The position numbers and the translations under genes are program-made. The notes under the pieces were generated by a model. That model was not told the origin of the DNA and did not search any database. It saw nothing but the letters and a program-made list of their open reading frames with translations. DNA of 64,000 nucleotides from Iodidimonas muriae (GTDB lineage: Bacteria; Pseudomonadota; Alphaproteobacteria; Sphingomonadales; Rhodothalassiaceae), in contig NZ_BMOV01000002.1 in the NCBI RefSeq assembly GCF_014647255.1, positions 186,001-250,000 of the forward strand. Direction: 5' to 3'. Of the stretch, positions 8,471 through 17,197 are shown one piece after another (position 1 is the stretch's first letter; each line of letters opens with the position of its first letter).

Positions 8471-9943
8471 CTAAAAAGATGTGCCGGTTAATACAGACCG
8501 ACCGCGCAGGCTGTTCGGCCCTGCAGAAACAATTTCAACGTCCAGTAACCGGCCCATATGACGAGTGTATGGCTGCGCCTCCGATTCGTCCAGAGTCTCT
8601 GCACCGGAAAGCGACGCAAAATCCACATGAACCGCCTGATTATAGGGGCTGCGACCCAATAATTGCGCCGAAGACTTCCCTTCCCGTTCCATCAGAACCC
8701 GCATGGTGCGGCCCACGACGCTTTGATTGAAGGCATATTGCTGTTCATTCAACAAAGCCTGCAACGCAGCCAGACGCTCAGTTTTCACCGCTTCATCCAC
8801 CTGTTCTTCGATCACACTGGCCGGTGTGCCGGGGCGCGGGCTATATTTGAAACTATAAGCCTGCGCATATTTAACGGACCGTACCAGCTCCAGCGTCTGT
8901 TCAAAATCCGCATCCGTTTCGCCGGGGAAGCCCACGATAAAATCCCCCGACAAGGCAATATCGGGCCTTTTGGTGCGCAAACGATCAATGATGCGGCGAT
9001 AATCCTCGGCCGTATGGCGACGGTTCATGGCCTTCAGAATACGATCCGACCCGGATTGCACCGGCAAATGCAGATAGGGCATCAAGGTATCCAGCGCCCC
9101 ATGGGCTTCGAACAGATCATCGCTCATATCGCGTGGATGGCTGGTGGTATAACGCAAGCGTTCCAGCCCTTCGATCTCGCTCAGGCGATAAAGCAGCCCT
9201 GCCAGGGATTGCGTGCCACCGGCCTGTGCCGCGCCGTGATAGGCGTTCACATTCTGGCCCAGCAAAGTGATTTCCCGCACGCCGCCATCCACAAGCCGCT
9301 GCGCTTCTTGCACAATATCGGCCTCAGGGCGCGACACTTCCGACCCACGGGTATAAGGCACCACACAAAATGTGCAGAATTTGTCGCAGCCTTCCTGAAC
9401 GGTCAAAAAGGCTGTGGCTCCCTTATGTCCGGTCTTGCCCGGCAAATGGTCGAACTTATCTTCGGCGGGAAAATCCGTATCCAGCACCCGCACCGTTTGG
9501 CCCCGCGCCTGTTGCGCATCCGCCCGGTCGATCATATCGGGCAGCCGGTGATAGGTCTGCGGCCCGAAGACCATATCCACCGCAGGGGCGCGGCGCACGA
9601 TTTCCGCACCTTCGGCCTGGGCCACACAGCCTGCCACGGCGATATACATGCTTTTGCCGTCTTTGGCGCGGCTGTCTTTCAGCTGACGCAAACGGCCCAC
9701 TTCCGAGAACACCTTCTCGGCGGCCTTTTCACGAATATGGCAGGTATTGAGAATCACCAGATCTGCAGTATCCGGGCTATCCACCGGCGTGAAATCCCGA
9801 CCCGCCAAGGCATCGGCCATACGCTGGCTGTCATAGACATTCATCTGGCAGCCATAGGTTTTGACGAAAACCGTCCGCTTGGCAGTGCTGGAGACAGCGG
9901 GGCTGTCCGCGCTGTCGGCTCTTTTATCAATGTGCTTGCTCAT
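8471..9943 (-). CDS. miaB: tRNA-2-methylthio-N6-isopentenyladenosine synthase MiaB
   Basis: MiaB is a radical SAM methylthiotransferase that modifies A37 of tRNAs. All three domains are visible: the N-terminal MTTase domain with Cys32 ([11 protein letters not shown]), Cys68 ([10 protein letters not shown]) and Cys106 ([10 protein letters not shown]) for the auxiliary cluster; the radical SAM core with [10 protein letters not shown] giving Cys186, Cys190 and Cys193; and a C-terminal TRAM domain. At 490 residues it is slightly long because of a 20-residue Ser/Ala/Asp-rich N-terminus. The start is ATG 9943. The gene sits between plsC and phoH in a same-strand run. Confidence 0.97.
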   Translation of the reverse strand: MSKHIDKRADSADSPAVSSTAKRTVFVKTYGCQMNVYDSQRMADALAGRDFTPVDSPDTADLVILNTCHIREKAAEKVFSEVGRLRQLKDSRAKDGKSMYIAVAGCVAQAEGAEIVRRAPAVDMVFGPQTYHRLPDMIDRADAQQARGQTVRVLDTDFPAEDKFDHLPGKTGHKGATAFLTVQEGCDKFCTFCVVPYTRGSEVSRPEADIVQEAQRLVDGGVREITLLGQNVNAYHGAAQAGGTQSLAGLLYRLSEIEGLERLRYTTSHPRDMSDDLFEAHGALDTLMPYLHLPVQSGSDRILKAMNRRHTAEDYRRIIDRLRTKRPDIALSGDFIVGFPGETDADFEQTLELVRSVKYAQAYSFKYSPRPGTPASVIEEQVDEAVKTERLAALQALLNEQQYAFNQSVVGRTMRVLMEREGKSSAQLLGRSPYNQAVHVDFASLSGAETLDESEAQPYTRHMGRLLDVEIVSAGPNSLRGRSVLTGTSF

Positions 9944-10028
9944 ATGCGCGCCTATGGCCGAAAATCACCCTAAAATGCAAGCAAAACCGCGTTTAACCGC
10001 AAATAACATCCCAAGCAGGCCAACGCCG

Positions 10029-10817
10029 TCACTCTGCAATCCGCCCCATATTTGCCGCCGCCAGACCTTCGGAAACACGCGCATGGCATTGCGCCGCAAG
10101 CGTTTTACGGTCGATTCCCTGTGTCACCTCGATGGGGTCATGATACTGGATCACCGCCTTGATCCGGCCCAGCCGCAACATTTGCCAAATATGGCTGGTC
10201 AGTTCCATATCCCCATACCAGCCAATCAGCGGTCTTTGCGCCCGCGCTATCGGAATCCCGTTGATATGGGTATAGGCAATGGTGAAGGGCTGGATTTTCA
10301 GGCCGTCCATTCCCTGCGCCACGGAAAAAAGCGACGATTTAAAAGGCTTCACCATGGTCCCGTCGGTCGATGTTCCTTCAGCAAACAAGATCAGGCTGTC
10401 CCCCTCGGCCAGACGGGCACTGATCTCGTTGCGTTGATGGATGCTGGAACGGGGCCGACCGCGATCCACGAACACCGAACGATAAAGACGCGCCATCAGG
10501 CTAATGCCACCCCAGCCCGCCACTTCTTTCTTGGCAATGAAGGCCGCCTTCACATGACCGCCGATAATGGGAATATCCAGCCAGGAGATATGGTTGGAAA
10601 CAAACAGCACCGGACCATCGGCCTGTTGCCCGCGTATCTCGGTTTCCACACCCACCAGCCGGGTGATGAAACGCGACAAGCCCATGGGAAAGCCCAACCA
10701 GTGCCGGGGCATGAAACGCAGCACGAAAAGCTGGAACGGCACCACAAACGCACAGCTTAAGACGATCAGGCCCAAAGCGCTGGCCGCCCCTAAATGGAAT
10801 CCCAATGTGCCGCGCAA
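10029..10817 (-). CDS. plsC: 1-acyl-sn-glycerol-3-phosphate acyltransferase (PlsC/OlsA family)
   Basis: This membrane enzyme transfers an acyl chain to lysophosphatidic acid, or to lyso-ornithine lipid in OlsA relatives. A hydrophobic N-terminal segment (about residues 10-35) is followed by the catalytic NHISWLD box (Asn75, His76, Asp81) and the substrate box FAEGTS (about 145-150). Length is typical. The start is uncertain: TTG 10817 has no close ribosome binding site, while an upstream in-frame CTG has GGAGG 8 bases before it. An OlsB-like gene is also in this window (27978-28874), so an OlsA role is conceivable, but the conserved fur-plsC-miaB setting favours a phospholipid role. Confidence 0.88.
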   Translation of the reverse strand: MRGTLGFHLGAASALGLIVLSCAFVVPFQLFVLRFMPRHWLGFPMGLSRFITRLVGVETEIRGQQADGPVLFVSNHISWLDIPIIGGHVKAAFIAKKEVAGWGGISLMARLYRSVFVDRGRPRSSIHQRNEISARLAEGDSLILFAEGTSTDGTMVKPFKSSLFSVAQGMDGLKIQPFTIAYTHINGIPIARAQRPLIGWYGDMELTSHIWQMLRLGRIKAVIQYHDPIEVTQGIDRKTLAAQCHARVSEGLAAANMGRIAE

Positions 10818-10906
10818 TTCACGCAGGCTTCTGACCTCCGAAGGTGGCGCATCCGATGCCTCCAGACTTGACGGAGCGCGGTGGGGCGAGGCGGAGGACA
10901 GCGGAC

Positions 10907-11341
10907 TTACTCTGGCTTGTTTTTACGGGACAAGGGAACGCCGTACAGTTCCATCCGGTGGTCCACCAGCCGGAACCCCAGCTTACGGGCCACATCCTTT
11001 TGCAAACGTTCTATTTCTTCATTGTGGAATTCAACCACCGTGCCGGTATCCAGATCGATCAGATGATCGTGATGTTCATCACTTACCGGCTCATAGCGCG
11101 ACCGGCCATCACGAAAATCATGACGCTCCAGAATGCCTGCCTCTTCAAACAAGCGCACCGTCCGATAAACCGTGGCGATGGAAATGCGATCATCCACATG
11201 GGTGGCGCGCCGATACACCTCTTCCACATCCGGGTGATCGGTAGCATCGCTTAAAACACGGGCAATCACACGCCGTTGGTCGGTCATGCGCATCCCTTTA
11301 TCGATGCACATCTGCTCGATATCGAGCGGCTGATCGTCCAT
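10907..11341 (-). CDS. fur: Fur-family metalloregulator (alphaproteobacterial Fur/Mur)
   Basis: A winged-helix repressor that senses iron or, in many alphaproteobacteria, manganese (Mur). The DNA-binding helix (MRMTDQRRVIARVLSD and IATVYRTVRLFEE) and the metal-site segment EPVSDEHHDHLIDLDTG are clear. As in alphaproteobacterial members, the C-terminal CxxC zinc pairs of enterobacterial Fur are missing. I chose ATG 11341 (144 residues) because GGAGAG precedes it; a longer frame to 11374 would run into the candidate -10 box. Neighbours are mucR upstream and plsC downstream. Sequence alone cannot decide iron versus manganese. Confidence 0.92.
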   Translation of the reverse strand: MDDQPLDIEQMCIDKGMRMTDQRRVIARVLSDATDHPDVEEVYRRATHVDDRISIATVYRTVRLFEEAGILERHDFRDGRSRYEPVSDEHHDHLIDLDTGTVVEFHNEEIERLQKDVARKLGFRLVDHRMELYGVPLSRKNKPE

Positions 11342-11372
11342 TGTTCTCTCCGCAGTTTTATGAACAGCGCAC

Positions 11373-11378
11373 ACTATA
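11373..11378 (-). promoter_or_regulatory. Possible -10 element for fur
   Basis: TATAGT on the minus strand, 31 bases before the chosen ATG. A -35 at the right distance is poor (CTGGAG with a 17-base spacer). It supports the internal start at 11341 because the longer reading frame would begin inside this box. Confidence 0.3.
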
Positions 11379-11471
11379 CCGCATTCGCAGCATTGCTCCA
11401 GCCAATCAAAAAAGGCCAGAGCAACTTTCCTTATTCAGGCATATTCACCGCATCAAAAGGCGGTATCGCGC

Positions 11472-11873
11472 CTAGCTTTTGCGGCGGCGGGTTCCCAAGC
11501 CAATTTTCTTGGCCAGCTCTTGGCGTTGCTTGGCATAATTCGGGGCAACCATTGGATAATCCGCTGGCAGACCCCAGCGCTCGCGATAATCTTCGGGAGT
11601 CATGTCATAGCGGGTCTTGAGATACCGTTTGAGCATTTTCAGCTTTTTGCCGTCTTCAAGACAGATCACGAAATCCGGGGTTACCGATTTCTTGATAGGA
11701 ACGGCAGGTTCTGGCCGTTCTGCCTCAACAACAGCATCTTCCGACCCGATTGCCCGCAAGGCACCATAGACATCTGCGATCAATTTAGGCAGTTCGGATA
11801 CGGGCACAGAATTGTTGGAAAGATGAGAAACGACAATATCTGTCGTCAAAGCAAGCAATTCATCATTTTGCAA
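11472..11873 (-). CDS. mucR: MucR/Ros-family transcriptional regulator with degenerate zinc finger
   Basis: MucR proteins are alphaproteobacterial global regulators of envelope, exopolysaccharide and cell-cycle genes that bind AT-rich DNA. The 133-residue product matches throughout, with FVICLEDGKKLKMLKRYL and the conserved WGLPADYPMVAPNYAKQRQE segment followed by a basic tail. In zinc-binding members two histidines follow Cys71 and Asp74; here these positions read Tyr84 and Arg88/Tyr89, so the usual ligands are absent. The start is TTG 11873 with AGGAG 8 bases upstream; no ATG is available. Its promoter region holds a palindrome, consistent with autoregulation known in the family. Confidence 0.93.
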   Translation of the reverse strand: MQNDELLALTTDIVVSHLSNNSVPVSELPKLIADVYGALRAIGSEDAVVEAERPEPAVPIKKSVTPDFVICLEDGKKLKMLKRYLKTRYDMTPEDYRERWGLPADYPMVAPNYAKQRQELAKKIGLGTRRRKS

Positions 11874-11955
11874 AATGCTATCTCCTGAAGCTGCCCTTCA
11901 AGTCCACTCCTGTTTCAGGGGGACAAAAAGTCAAAATTGATAGTAATCCATGCCT

Positions 11956-11983
11956 GATATACAGTAACTCATGTATACTTCAA
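11956..11983 (-). promoter_or_regulatory. Predicted mucR promoter with embedded palindrome
   Basis: On the minus strand TTGAAG (11983-11978) and TATATC (11961-11956) are 16 bases apart. TATACA and TGTATA (11958-11977, perfect 6-base arms, 8-base spacer) lie between the two boxes and overlap the -10. Many TA steps and T-runs surround it (11990-12022). The placement suits a repressor operator, possibly for MucR itself. Confidence 0.45.
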
Positions 11984-12022
11984 GAGATCAATTCAACAAT
12001 GATGTTTATTTTTATTTTTAAA

Positions 12023-12496
12023 TTAATCAGGGGCACAGGCCATGGTCACCGCATCTCTAAATCCACCATCGGCCAATTGATAATAACGGGGCCGCCGCCC
12101 GATCTGCTTAAAGCCATGATCTTTATAAAAAGCGCGGGCGGCTTCATTATCTTCACGGACCTCTAAAAACAGTTGTCGGGCGGCCCGGTTTTTACACAAA
12201 CCCAAAAGATACGCCAACAAAGACCGTGCCACGCCGGTTCGGCGGGCCTGCACCAAAACACCCAAAGACAACAGCTCACATTCATCAGCGGCAAAGCGCA
12301 CCATGGCATAGCCCAATGGTTCATCCAGCCGGCAGGCCACCAAACCCAATACACCGGGCATCCGCAGCACCTCGGACAGCTCGCTCCCTCCCCAGCGTTC
12401 ACCCGTATCGGGGGGGAAACTGCCATGATGCAAAGCGGTCAGCACGTCTGCCCCCTCGATCCCGATTTGATGCAAAGACAAAGGCGCAGCGGTCAT
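12023..12496 (-). CDS. rimI: Ribosomal-protein-alanine N-acetyltransferase RimI (GNAT)
   Basis: A GNAT acetyltransferase, 157 residues. The acetyl-CoA loop motif appears as QARRTGVARSLLAY (about residues 82-95) and the C-terminal LEVREDNEAARAFYKDHGF and GRRPRYYQ segments are those of RimI. It overlaps tsaB by 4 bases, the common tsaB-rimI pairing. RimI acetylates the N-terminus of ribosomal protein S18 in E. coli; the substrate here is inferred. Confidence 0.9.
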   Translation of the reverse strand: MTAAPLSLHQIGIEGADVLTALHHGSFPPDTGERWGGSELSEVLRMPGVLGLVACRLDEPLGYAMVRFAADECELLSLGVLVQARRTGVARSLLAYLLGLCKNRAARQLFLEVREDNEAARAFYKDHGFKQIGRRPRYYQLADGGFRDAVTMACAPD

Positions 12497-13206
12497 GACG
12501 GGTCCAGCCGTGTCAAGCCGGGGCGGGTGGACTGCTTGGCATCGGGGGGGCGCAGATAAAAAGGAGAGGGCAATGCATCATGTTCCCGGCGCCCGTACTT
12601 TACGGTCACTGTTTGTGCGGCCAGATGCACCAAAGCCGCCGCCAATCCTTCGGGGGCCACCATCATCCGGGCATGGGGCATCCGCATGGCCAATTTTTCT
12701 GCCCCGCTGCCAATGATCCCGCCGCGCCAATCGGCATAAAGCGCCGCTATATCCTCAAGCTCCGATAAAGCCGGAGCGCTGATCGATTGTCCTTTTTTAT
12801 CAAAACTTTGACAATAAAGCTGATCCCCGCGCGCCGCCAAAGCCACCAGAACCAGCTGATCTGTTGTCTCTTGCTCCACCAAAGTCCGGGCCGCAAAAGC
12901 CAGGGCTTCAAAGGTGGTGAACCCGATGGCGGGAACAGACAAAGCCAAAGCCAATCCCCGGGCCGCGGCGATGCCCACCCGCACACCGGCAAAGCTGCCC
13001 GGCCCTGTGGTAACGGCAATATGGCTAATATGGGCCATCTCAAGCCCTTGCTGCCGCACCAGATCATCGATCATCGGCAACAAAGCCTCTGCCTGCCCAC
13101 GCCGCATGGCTTTGGTCAATATGTGCGGCACGCCGCCCTCTTTCAAAAGGGCGACGGAGCAACTTTGCGCACCTGTATCAAAGGCCAGATACACGGGGGT
13201 CATCAT
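12493..13206 (-). CDS. tsaB: tRNA threonylcarbamoyladenosine biosynthesis protein TsaB
   Basis: TsaB is the dimerisation partner of TsaD in making t6A37 on tRNAs that read ANN codons. The ASKHA-fold start LAFDTGAQSCSVALLKEG and the segment VTTGPGSFAGVRVGIAAARG are diagnostic. At 237 residues it fits the TsaB length and is too short for TsaD. The ATG lies next to the stop of the upstream nitroreductase gene, so the two are probably co-transcribed, and it overlaps rimI by 4 bases. Confidence 0.94.
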   Translation of the reverse strand: MMTPVYLAFDTGAQSCSVALLKEGGVPHILTKAMRRGQAEALLPMIDDLVRQQGLEMAHISHIAVTTGPGSFAGVRVGIAAARGLALALSVPAIGFTTFEALAFAARTLVEQETTDQLVLVALAARGDQLYCQSFDKKGQSISAPALSELEDIAALYADWRGGIIGSGAEKLAMRMPHARMMVAPEGLAAALVHLAAQTVTVKYGRREHDALPSPFYLRPPDAKQSTRPGLTRLDPS

Positions 13207-13800
13207 TCAGAGCACTTGGCAAGCATCATCAAAGGCCAATCTGGGGCTGCGCGGGAAGAGCTCATCGGTCGAGCCATAGCCAATGGCGCACAGGAAATTG
13301 GATTTGATCTGGCTATCGGGGAAAAATTCCGCATCCACAGCTTTATTGTCAAAGCCGCTCATCGGGCCGCAATCAAGGCCAAGCGCCCGGGCCGCCAGCA
13401 TCAGATAGGCGCCTTGCAAAGTGGAATTGCGAAAGGCTGTTTGATGGGCCACATCCGCATCATGGGCAAACCAGTCCCGTGCCTCGGGATTATGGGGGAA
13501 CAATTGCGGGATTTTATCGTAAAACTCCGCATCCCATGCCACAATGGCAACCACCGGCGCTGTCATGACCTTGATCGCATTGCTGCCCATCACAAGGGGT
13601 TTCAACCGTGCTTTCGCTGCTTCGCTTTGCAGGAAAACAAACCGCGCCGGAGAACAATTGGCGCTGGTCGGTCCCCACTTGAGCAAATCATATAAGGCCT
13701 GTAGCGTTTCACCACTGACCAGCTTGTCCTGCCAACGATTATAGGACCGGGCCTTTCGAAACAGGGTATCAAGAGCGGTAGGATTCAACGGGCTGCTCAT
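13207..13800 (-). CDS. rutE: Nitroreductase-family FMN enzyme, RutE-like (malonic semialdehyde reductase)
   Basis: A 197-residue flavin reductase. The motifs RKARSYNRWQ near residue 15, KWGPTSANCSPARFVFL near 42-58 and the late LGLDCGPMSGFDNKAVDAEF match the RutE/HadB branch of the nitroreductase family, where RutE reduces malonic semialdehyde in pyrimidine breakdown. No other rut genes are nearby, so the physiological substrate is uncertain and a general quinone or enone reductase is possible. ATG 13800 has GAGG 5 bases upstream. It leads the nitroreductase-tsaB-rimI run. Confidence 0.82.
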   Translation of the reverse strand: MSSPLNPTALDTLFRKARSYNRWQDKLVSGETLQALYDLLKWGPTSANCSPARFVFLQSEAAKARLKPLVMGSNAIKVMTAPVVAIVAWDAEFYDKIPQLFPHNPEARDWFAHDADVAHQTAFRNSTLQGAYLMLAARALGLDCGPMSGFDNKAVDAEFFPDSQIKSNFLCAIGYGSTDELFPRSPRLAFDDACQVL

Positions 13801-13846
13801 AAAGACCTCTTTTGATCATGAGGATGGGTTGAGGAATGGACCAGCA

Positions 13847-14998
13847 ATGACGCCAGAACAGACCAGACAAACAAGGTTCCCCGCTTTTAACCGATCCTGC
13901 GCTTTGGTCAAATGGGCGCGGCCTTTTGCCCTTGCTCTTTTGGGACTGGTCCCCATGCTTCTTGGTGCGCCGGCCACTCAGGCACAAGCACAGCCCGGCC
14001 CGGCCATGCCGGAAAGTCTGGCGCAAAGCGATCAGCATGATGCGGTCATCCTGATCTATCACCGCTTTGGCGAGAACACCATTCCATCAACCAATATTCG
14101 CATTGAGCAATTCAAAGAGCAGCTTGAAAGCCTGAAAAACGGTGGCCATCACGTTTTGCCCTTGTCCGAAATCATTGCCGCCTTCAAAAGCGGCAAGGCC
14201 TTACCGGAAAAAGCCGTCGCCATCACCATTGATGATGCTTATGCCTCGTTCAAAACACAGGGATGGCCCTTATTGAAAGACTATGGCTTTCCCGCCACCT
14301 TGTTTGTTGCCACCGACCCTGTGGATCAAAAACTGCCCGGATATCTAAGCTGGAACGATCTGCGCACCCTTCAGGCGGAAGGGGTCACCATTGGCCATCA
14401 TGGGGCCGCCCATCTGCATATGGTCGATGAAGGGGTGAAGGCCGCCCGTGCCGATATAGACCGTGCCAGCGCCCGCTTTCGTGCCGAGCTGGGGGCCATT
14501 CCCTCTCTGTTTGCATGGCCTTATGGGGAATATAGCCCTGCCCTTATCCGCATGGCCCAAGAGAGGGGATTCGAGGCCGCCTTGGCGCAATATTCCGGTG
14601 TTGCCGCCATGTGGGACGACCCTTTCGCGCTGCCGCGTTTCCCTTTTAATGAACGTTATGCAACGCCAGAGCGTTTCCATCTGATTTCCAATGCGCGGGC
14701 CTTGCCGGTGATCGATATGATCCCCAAAGGCCCTCTCTTGATAGAGGGCGACACCAACCCGCCCGCTTATGGGTTCAGCCTGCCATATCCGGTCCCCGGT
14801 CTTTCGGCGCTGGCCTGCTATCCCAGCCACGCAAAGCAGGCCCAGATCCAGCAGCTTGGCAGCCGCCGGGTTGAAGTGCGCATCGACCGGCCCTTTCCCG
14901 CAGGCCGCAACCGGATCAATTGTACTTTACCCGGCCCGGATCGCCGCTGGTATTGGCTGGGGAAATTCATCTATGTGCCCGGCAATCCGGTGGATTAG
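13847..14998 (+). CDS. Exported polysaccharide deacetylase family protein
   Basis: A 383-residue protein with a basic N-terminus, a hydrophobic signal segment (about residues 22-42) and an AQAQPG region suggesting cleavage, so it is likely periplasmic. The NodB-homology fold follows: VILIYHRFGENT near residue 65, the catalytic ITIDDAY motif near 125, the metal-site HHGAAHLHM near 180, and FAWPYGEYSP near 220. A C-terminal extension of about 100 residues looks like a separate beta-rich domain. Start chosen at ATG 13847; longer readings use TTG. It is the only plus-strand gene in the first 25 kb. The substrate (glycan or peptidoglycan) cannot be told from sequence. Confidence 0.85.
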   Translation: MTPEQTRQTRFPAFNRSCALVKWARPFALALLGLVPMLLGAPATQAQAQPGPAMPESLAQSDQHDAVILIYHRFGENTIPSTNIRIEQFKEQLESLKNGGHHVLPLSEIIAAFKSGKALPEKAVAITIDDAYASFKTQGWPLLKDYGFPATLFVATDPVDQKLPGYLSWNDLRTLQAEGVTIGHHGAAHLHMVDEGVKAARADIDRASARFRAELGAIPSLFAWPYGEYSPALIRMAQERGFEAALAQYSGVAAMWDDPFALPRFPFNERYATPERFHLISNARALPVIDMIPKGPLLIEGDTNPPAYGFSLPYPVPGLSALACYPSHAKQAQIQQLGSRRVEVRIDRPFPAGRNRINCTLPGPDRRWYWLGKFIYVPGNPVD

Positions 14999-15011
14999 GT
15001 GCTCCAGCAGA

Positions 15012-15581
15012 TCAGGCGATGGGGCGCACTTCGGTAATTTCCGGGATATAATAGCGCAACAGATTCTCGATTCCCTGCTTCAAGGTCATGGTGGAGCTGG
15101 GACAACCCGCACAAGCGCCTTGCATATGCAGATACACAACGCCTTCCTGAAATCCGTGGAAGGTGATGTCACCCCCATCCCGGGCCACGGCGGGGCGTAC
15201 TTTTTCATCCAGAAGCACTTTGATTTGATTGACAATCTCCGCGTCTGCCGGGTCGCCTTCCATTTCCGAAGGCCCTGCCGGCATCACCTGCGCCCCTTCC
15301 AACAAGGTTGGCGCACCAGAGGTGAAATGCTGCATCACTGCACCCAGAATGTCCGGCTTGAGCTGCTCCCAGCCTTGGGAGTCGGATTTGGTCACGGTGA
15401 TGAAGTCGCCCCCCATGAACACCGCCTCGACGCCAGAGACACGGAAAATCGCATCCGCCAATGGTGAGACTTTGGCCTGCTCGGCATCGGTAAAATCAGC
15501 GGTTCCGCTGTCCAGGACCGTGCGGCCGGGCAAAAATTTCAGGGTCGCCGGATTGGGCGTTTGTTCTGTCTGGATAAACAT
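15012..15581 (-). CDS. nfuA: NfuA/NifU-type iron-sulfur cluster carrier
   Basis: A 189-residue scaffold or carrier for [Fe-S] clusters. An N-terminal Nfu domain (about 1-88, FIQTEQTPNPATLKFLPG) is followed by the NifU C-terminal domain (about 115-180) with the cluster-binding Cys157 and Cys160 in GACAGCPSST. ATG 15581 has AGAGG 6 bases upstream; an upstream extension would add residues unlike the family. It converges with the deacetylase gene, 13 bases away. Clients in this window could include MiaB, HemW and Nth, but that is inference. Confidence 0.95.
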   Translation of the reverse strand: MFIQTEQTPNPATLKFLPGRTVLDSGTADFTDAEQAKVSPLADAIFRVSGVEAVFMGGDFITVTKSDSQGWEQLKPDILGAVMQHFTSGAPTLLEGAQVMPAGPSEMEGDPADAEIVNQIKVLLDEKVRPAVARDGGDITFHGFQEGVVYLHMQGACAGCPSSTMTLKQGIENLLRYYIPEITEVRPIA

Positions 15582-15734
15582 GGGGCACCTCTTCAAATTG
15601 CTCCGCTTATGTGGAGACAAGCAAGGCATAGGTCAAGGAAAGCAGATGAATTTCATCCGATTTTCTTCAGCCTCAACAGAAAGGATCTCATGCATTTACA
15701 AACGGGGGCTTCGGCCACCGCCATCATTATGCGG

Positions 15735-16244
15735 TTAAACCAGCCGATCGATGGTTTCTGGCTCCAGCGTACCGGGTACGATCACAACGGGACAGGGCAA
15801 ATTGGCCGCCATGGGGCCAGAGAAATAATCCACCAACGGCCCCGGTTCACCGCCCGCACTGGCCGCCAAAACAAGGGCGAACAGATCCTGACGTTCTTTG
15901 ATAAATTTATGCAGCTCTTCTTTGGGCGGGCCTTCACGCACAACGATTTCCGGTTTCACCCCGGAATAGGCATAAATGCGCGCCGCCACATCTTCCAGCA
16001 TGGCTTGTGCCTGCGACAGCCCCTCGTCCCGCATCCGGTCTGCCACCGCTTTCCAGTGCTGAAAGTCACCGGGGGCCACCGCATGGAACAAGATGATGCC
16101 GCCCCCAACAATATGGCCCGCACGCCCCGAAGCAAAGCGAATGGCCAGTTGCGCTTCTTCGCTTTCATCCACCACAACCACGAAATTGCGGGGATGATCC
16201 GAGATCGGGCCTAAAGAGCGATGGTCAGCAATATCCGTTGTCAT
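15735..16244 (-). CDS. Universal stress protein (UspA family)
   Basis: A single-domain Usp protein of 169 residues. FVVVVDESEEAQLAIRFASG forms the first strand and helix, and LVLAASAGGEPGPLVDYFSG with LPCPVVIVPG forms the C-terminal nucleotide-binding part. The classic G-2x-G-9x-G-S/T pattern is altered, since no conserved Ser/Thr follows as in ATP-binding members, so ATP binding is doubtful. It lies between nfuA and a lipoprotein gene on the same strand but with gaps of 80-150 bases. The role is unknown. Confidence 0.88.
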   Translation of the reverse strand: MTTDIADHRSLGPISDHPRNFVVVVDESEEAQLAIRFASGRAGHIVGGGIILFHAVAPGDFQHWKAVADRMRDEGLSQAQAMLEDVAARIYAYSGVKPEIVVREGPPKEELHKFIKERQDLFALVLAASAGGEPGPLVDYFSGPMAANLPCPVVIVPGTLEPETIDRLV

Positions 16245-16326
16245 GGTGCGATGGTGGCAAGCCGCACGGGCTTGCGCAAGTCAAGAAACGCCGCAACAGG
16301 AAAAAATTATCATCCGGCCATCACGC

Positions 16327-16983
16327 TCAATAACCGGTTGAAGAAGATTTCGAGCCTTTGGGCAATTTCAGCTCAACCGTCTGGGTTTGGCCGCTTTGGC
16401 CGGGGAAACCGGTAAACATGGCCTGCACCAGAAAGGGCATCACCGACGGCACATCATTATTGCTGATGGTGGTATCCGCGCGGCCTTCAAAGACCACTTC
16501 ATCATTTGAACGAACCATGGCAACGGTCATGCGCACCGAATGTACGGTAACGGAATAGACCTGATTGCCACCATAGCCGTACCCGCCATAGCCACCATAA
16601 TATCCGCCATAATAGGATGAACGGAACCCATAGGGATGGAAGAAGCCATGTCCGTAATAAGGATAACCGCCATAATAATTGGGGCGCGAAAAGACCTTTT
16701 CACGGCCCTCTGACACCAGCCAGTCAAATTCGACGGTGATATCCGCATCCCCTTCTGTGGGGCGGTAGCCGGCATCGATCAATTGCGCCCGCACCAAACC
16801 GGCATATTGCTCGAATTCAAGGCTGCCTTGCTTATCAGGGTCAATAGCAACGATTTTCACCGTTTGCTGTTGCGGGGCAGAAAGCCGGTGAAACCGGGCC
16901 ACATCGGCTTCAAAAGTGCGCGCACAGCCCGCAAGCACAAAAGCGGATAACAGCAAAATCGCCGTAATTAATCGATATGGCAT
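16327..16983 (-). CDS. DUF4136-type lipoprotein with a Tyr/Gly-rich insert
   Basis: A 218-residue predicted outer-membrane or periplasmic lipoprotein. A signal peptide (MPYRLITAILLLSAFVLAGC) ends in a lipobox with Cys20. The body resembles DUF4136 proteins, including the late VPFLVQAMFTGFPG-like helix. Residues about 102-139 are a low-complexity run rich in Tyr and Gly with repeated YYGGY units, encoded by repeats near 16560-16680. Start chosen at ATG 16983 with GGACGGA upstream. Function unknown. The aromatic/glycine insert is unusual against the compact fold and may be surface-exposed or disordered. Confidence 0.8.
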   Translation of the reverse strand: MPYRLITAILLLSAFVLAGCARTFEADVARFHRLSAPQQQTVKIVAIDPDKQGSLEFEQYAGLVRAQLIDAGYRPTEGDADITVEFDWLVSEGREKVFSRPNYYGGYPYYGHGFFHPYGFRSSYYGGYYGGYGGYGYGGNQVYSVTVHSVRMTVAMVRSNDEVVFEGRADTTISNNDVPSVMPFLVQAMFTGFPGQSGQTQTVELKLPKGSKSSSTGY

Positions 16984-17197
16984 GGCAGTTCCGTCCTTTT
17001 TATGATCCTGTTTGCGCGACCAAGATGCATCCCACACTTGCGCAGATAACAATCATTTTAATCTGCACAGGCTAACATACAAGGCTGAACCGACGATGAA
17101 TTCCGGCAAGGCCATCCTTAAAACGCTCTGTTCATAAGCCTCTATAGAACATATGGCCGCAATTTTGCGCAGCGCAAGCCAACGGCCTCATCAAATT

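Noticed and set aside
17160-17185. TTGCG/CGCAA inverted repeat after trpS as a terminator
   Set aside because: The stem is only 5 bp and there is no T-run on the trpS strand.
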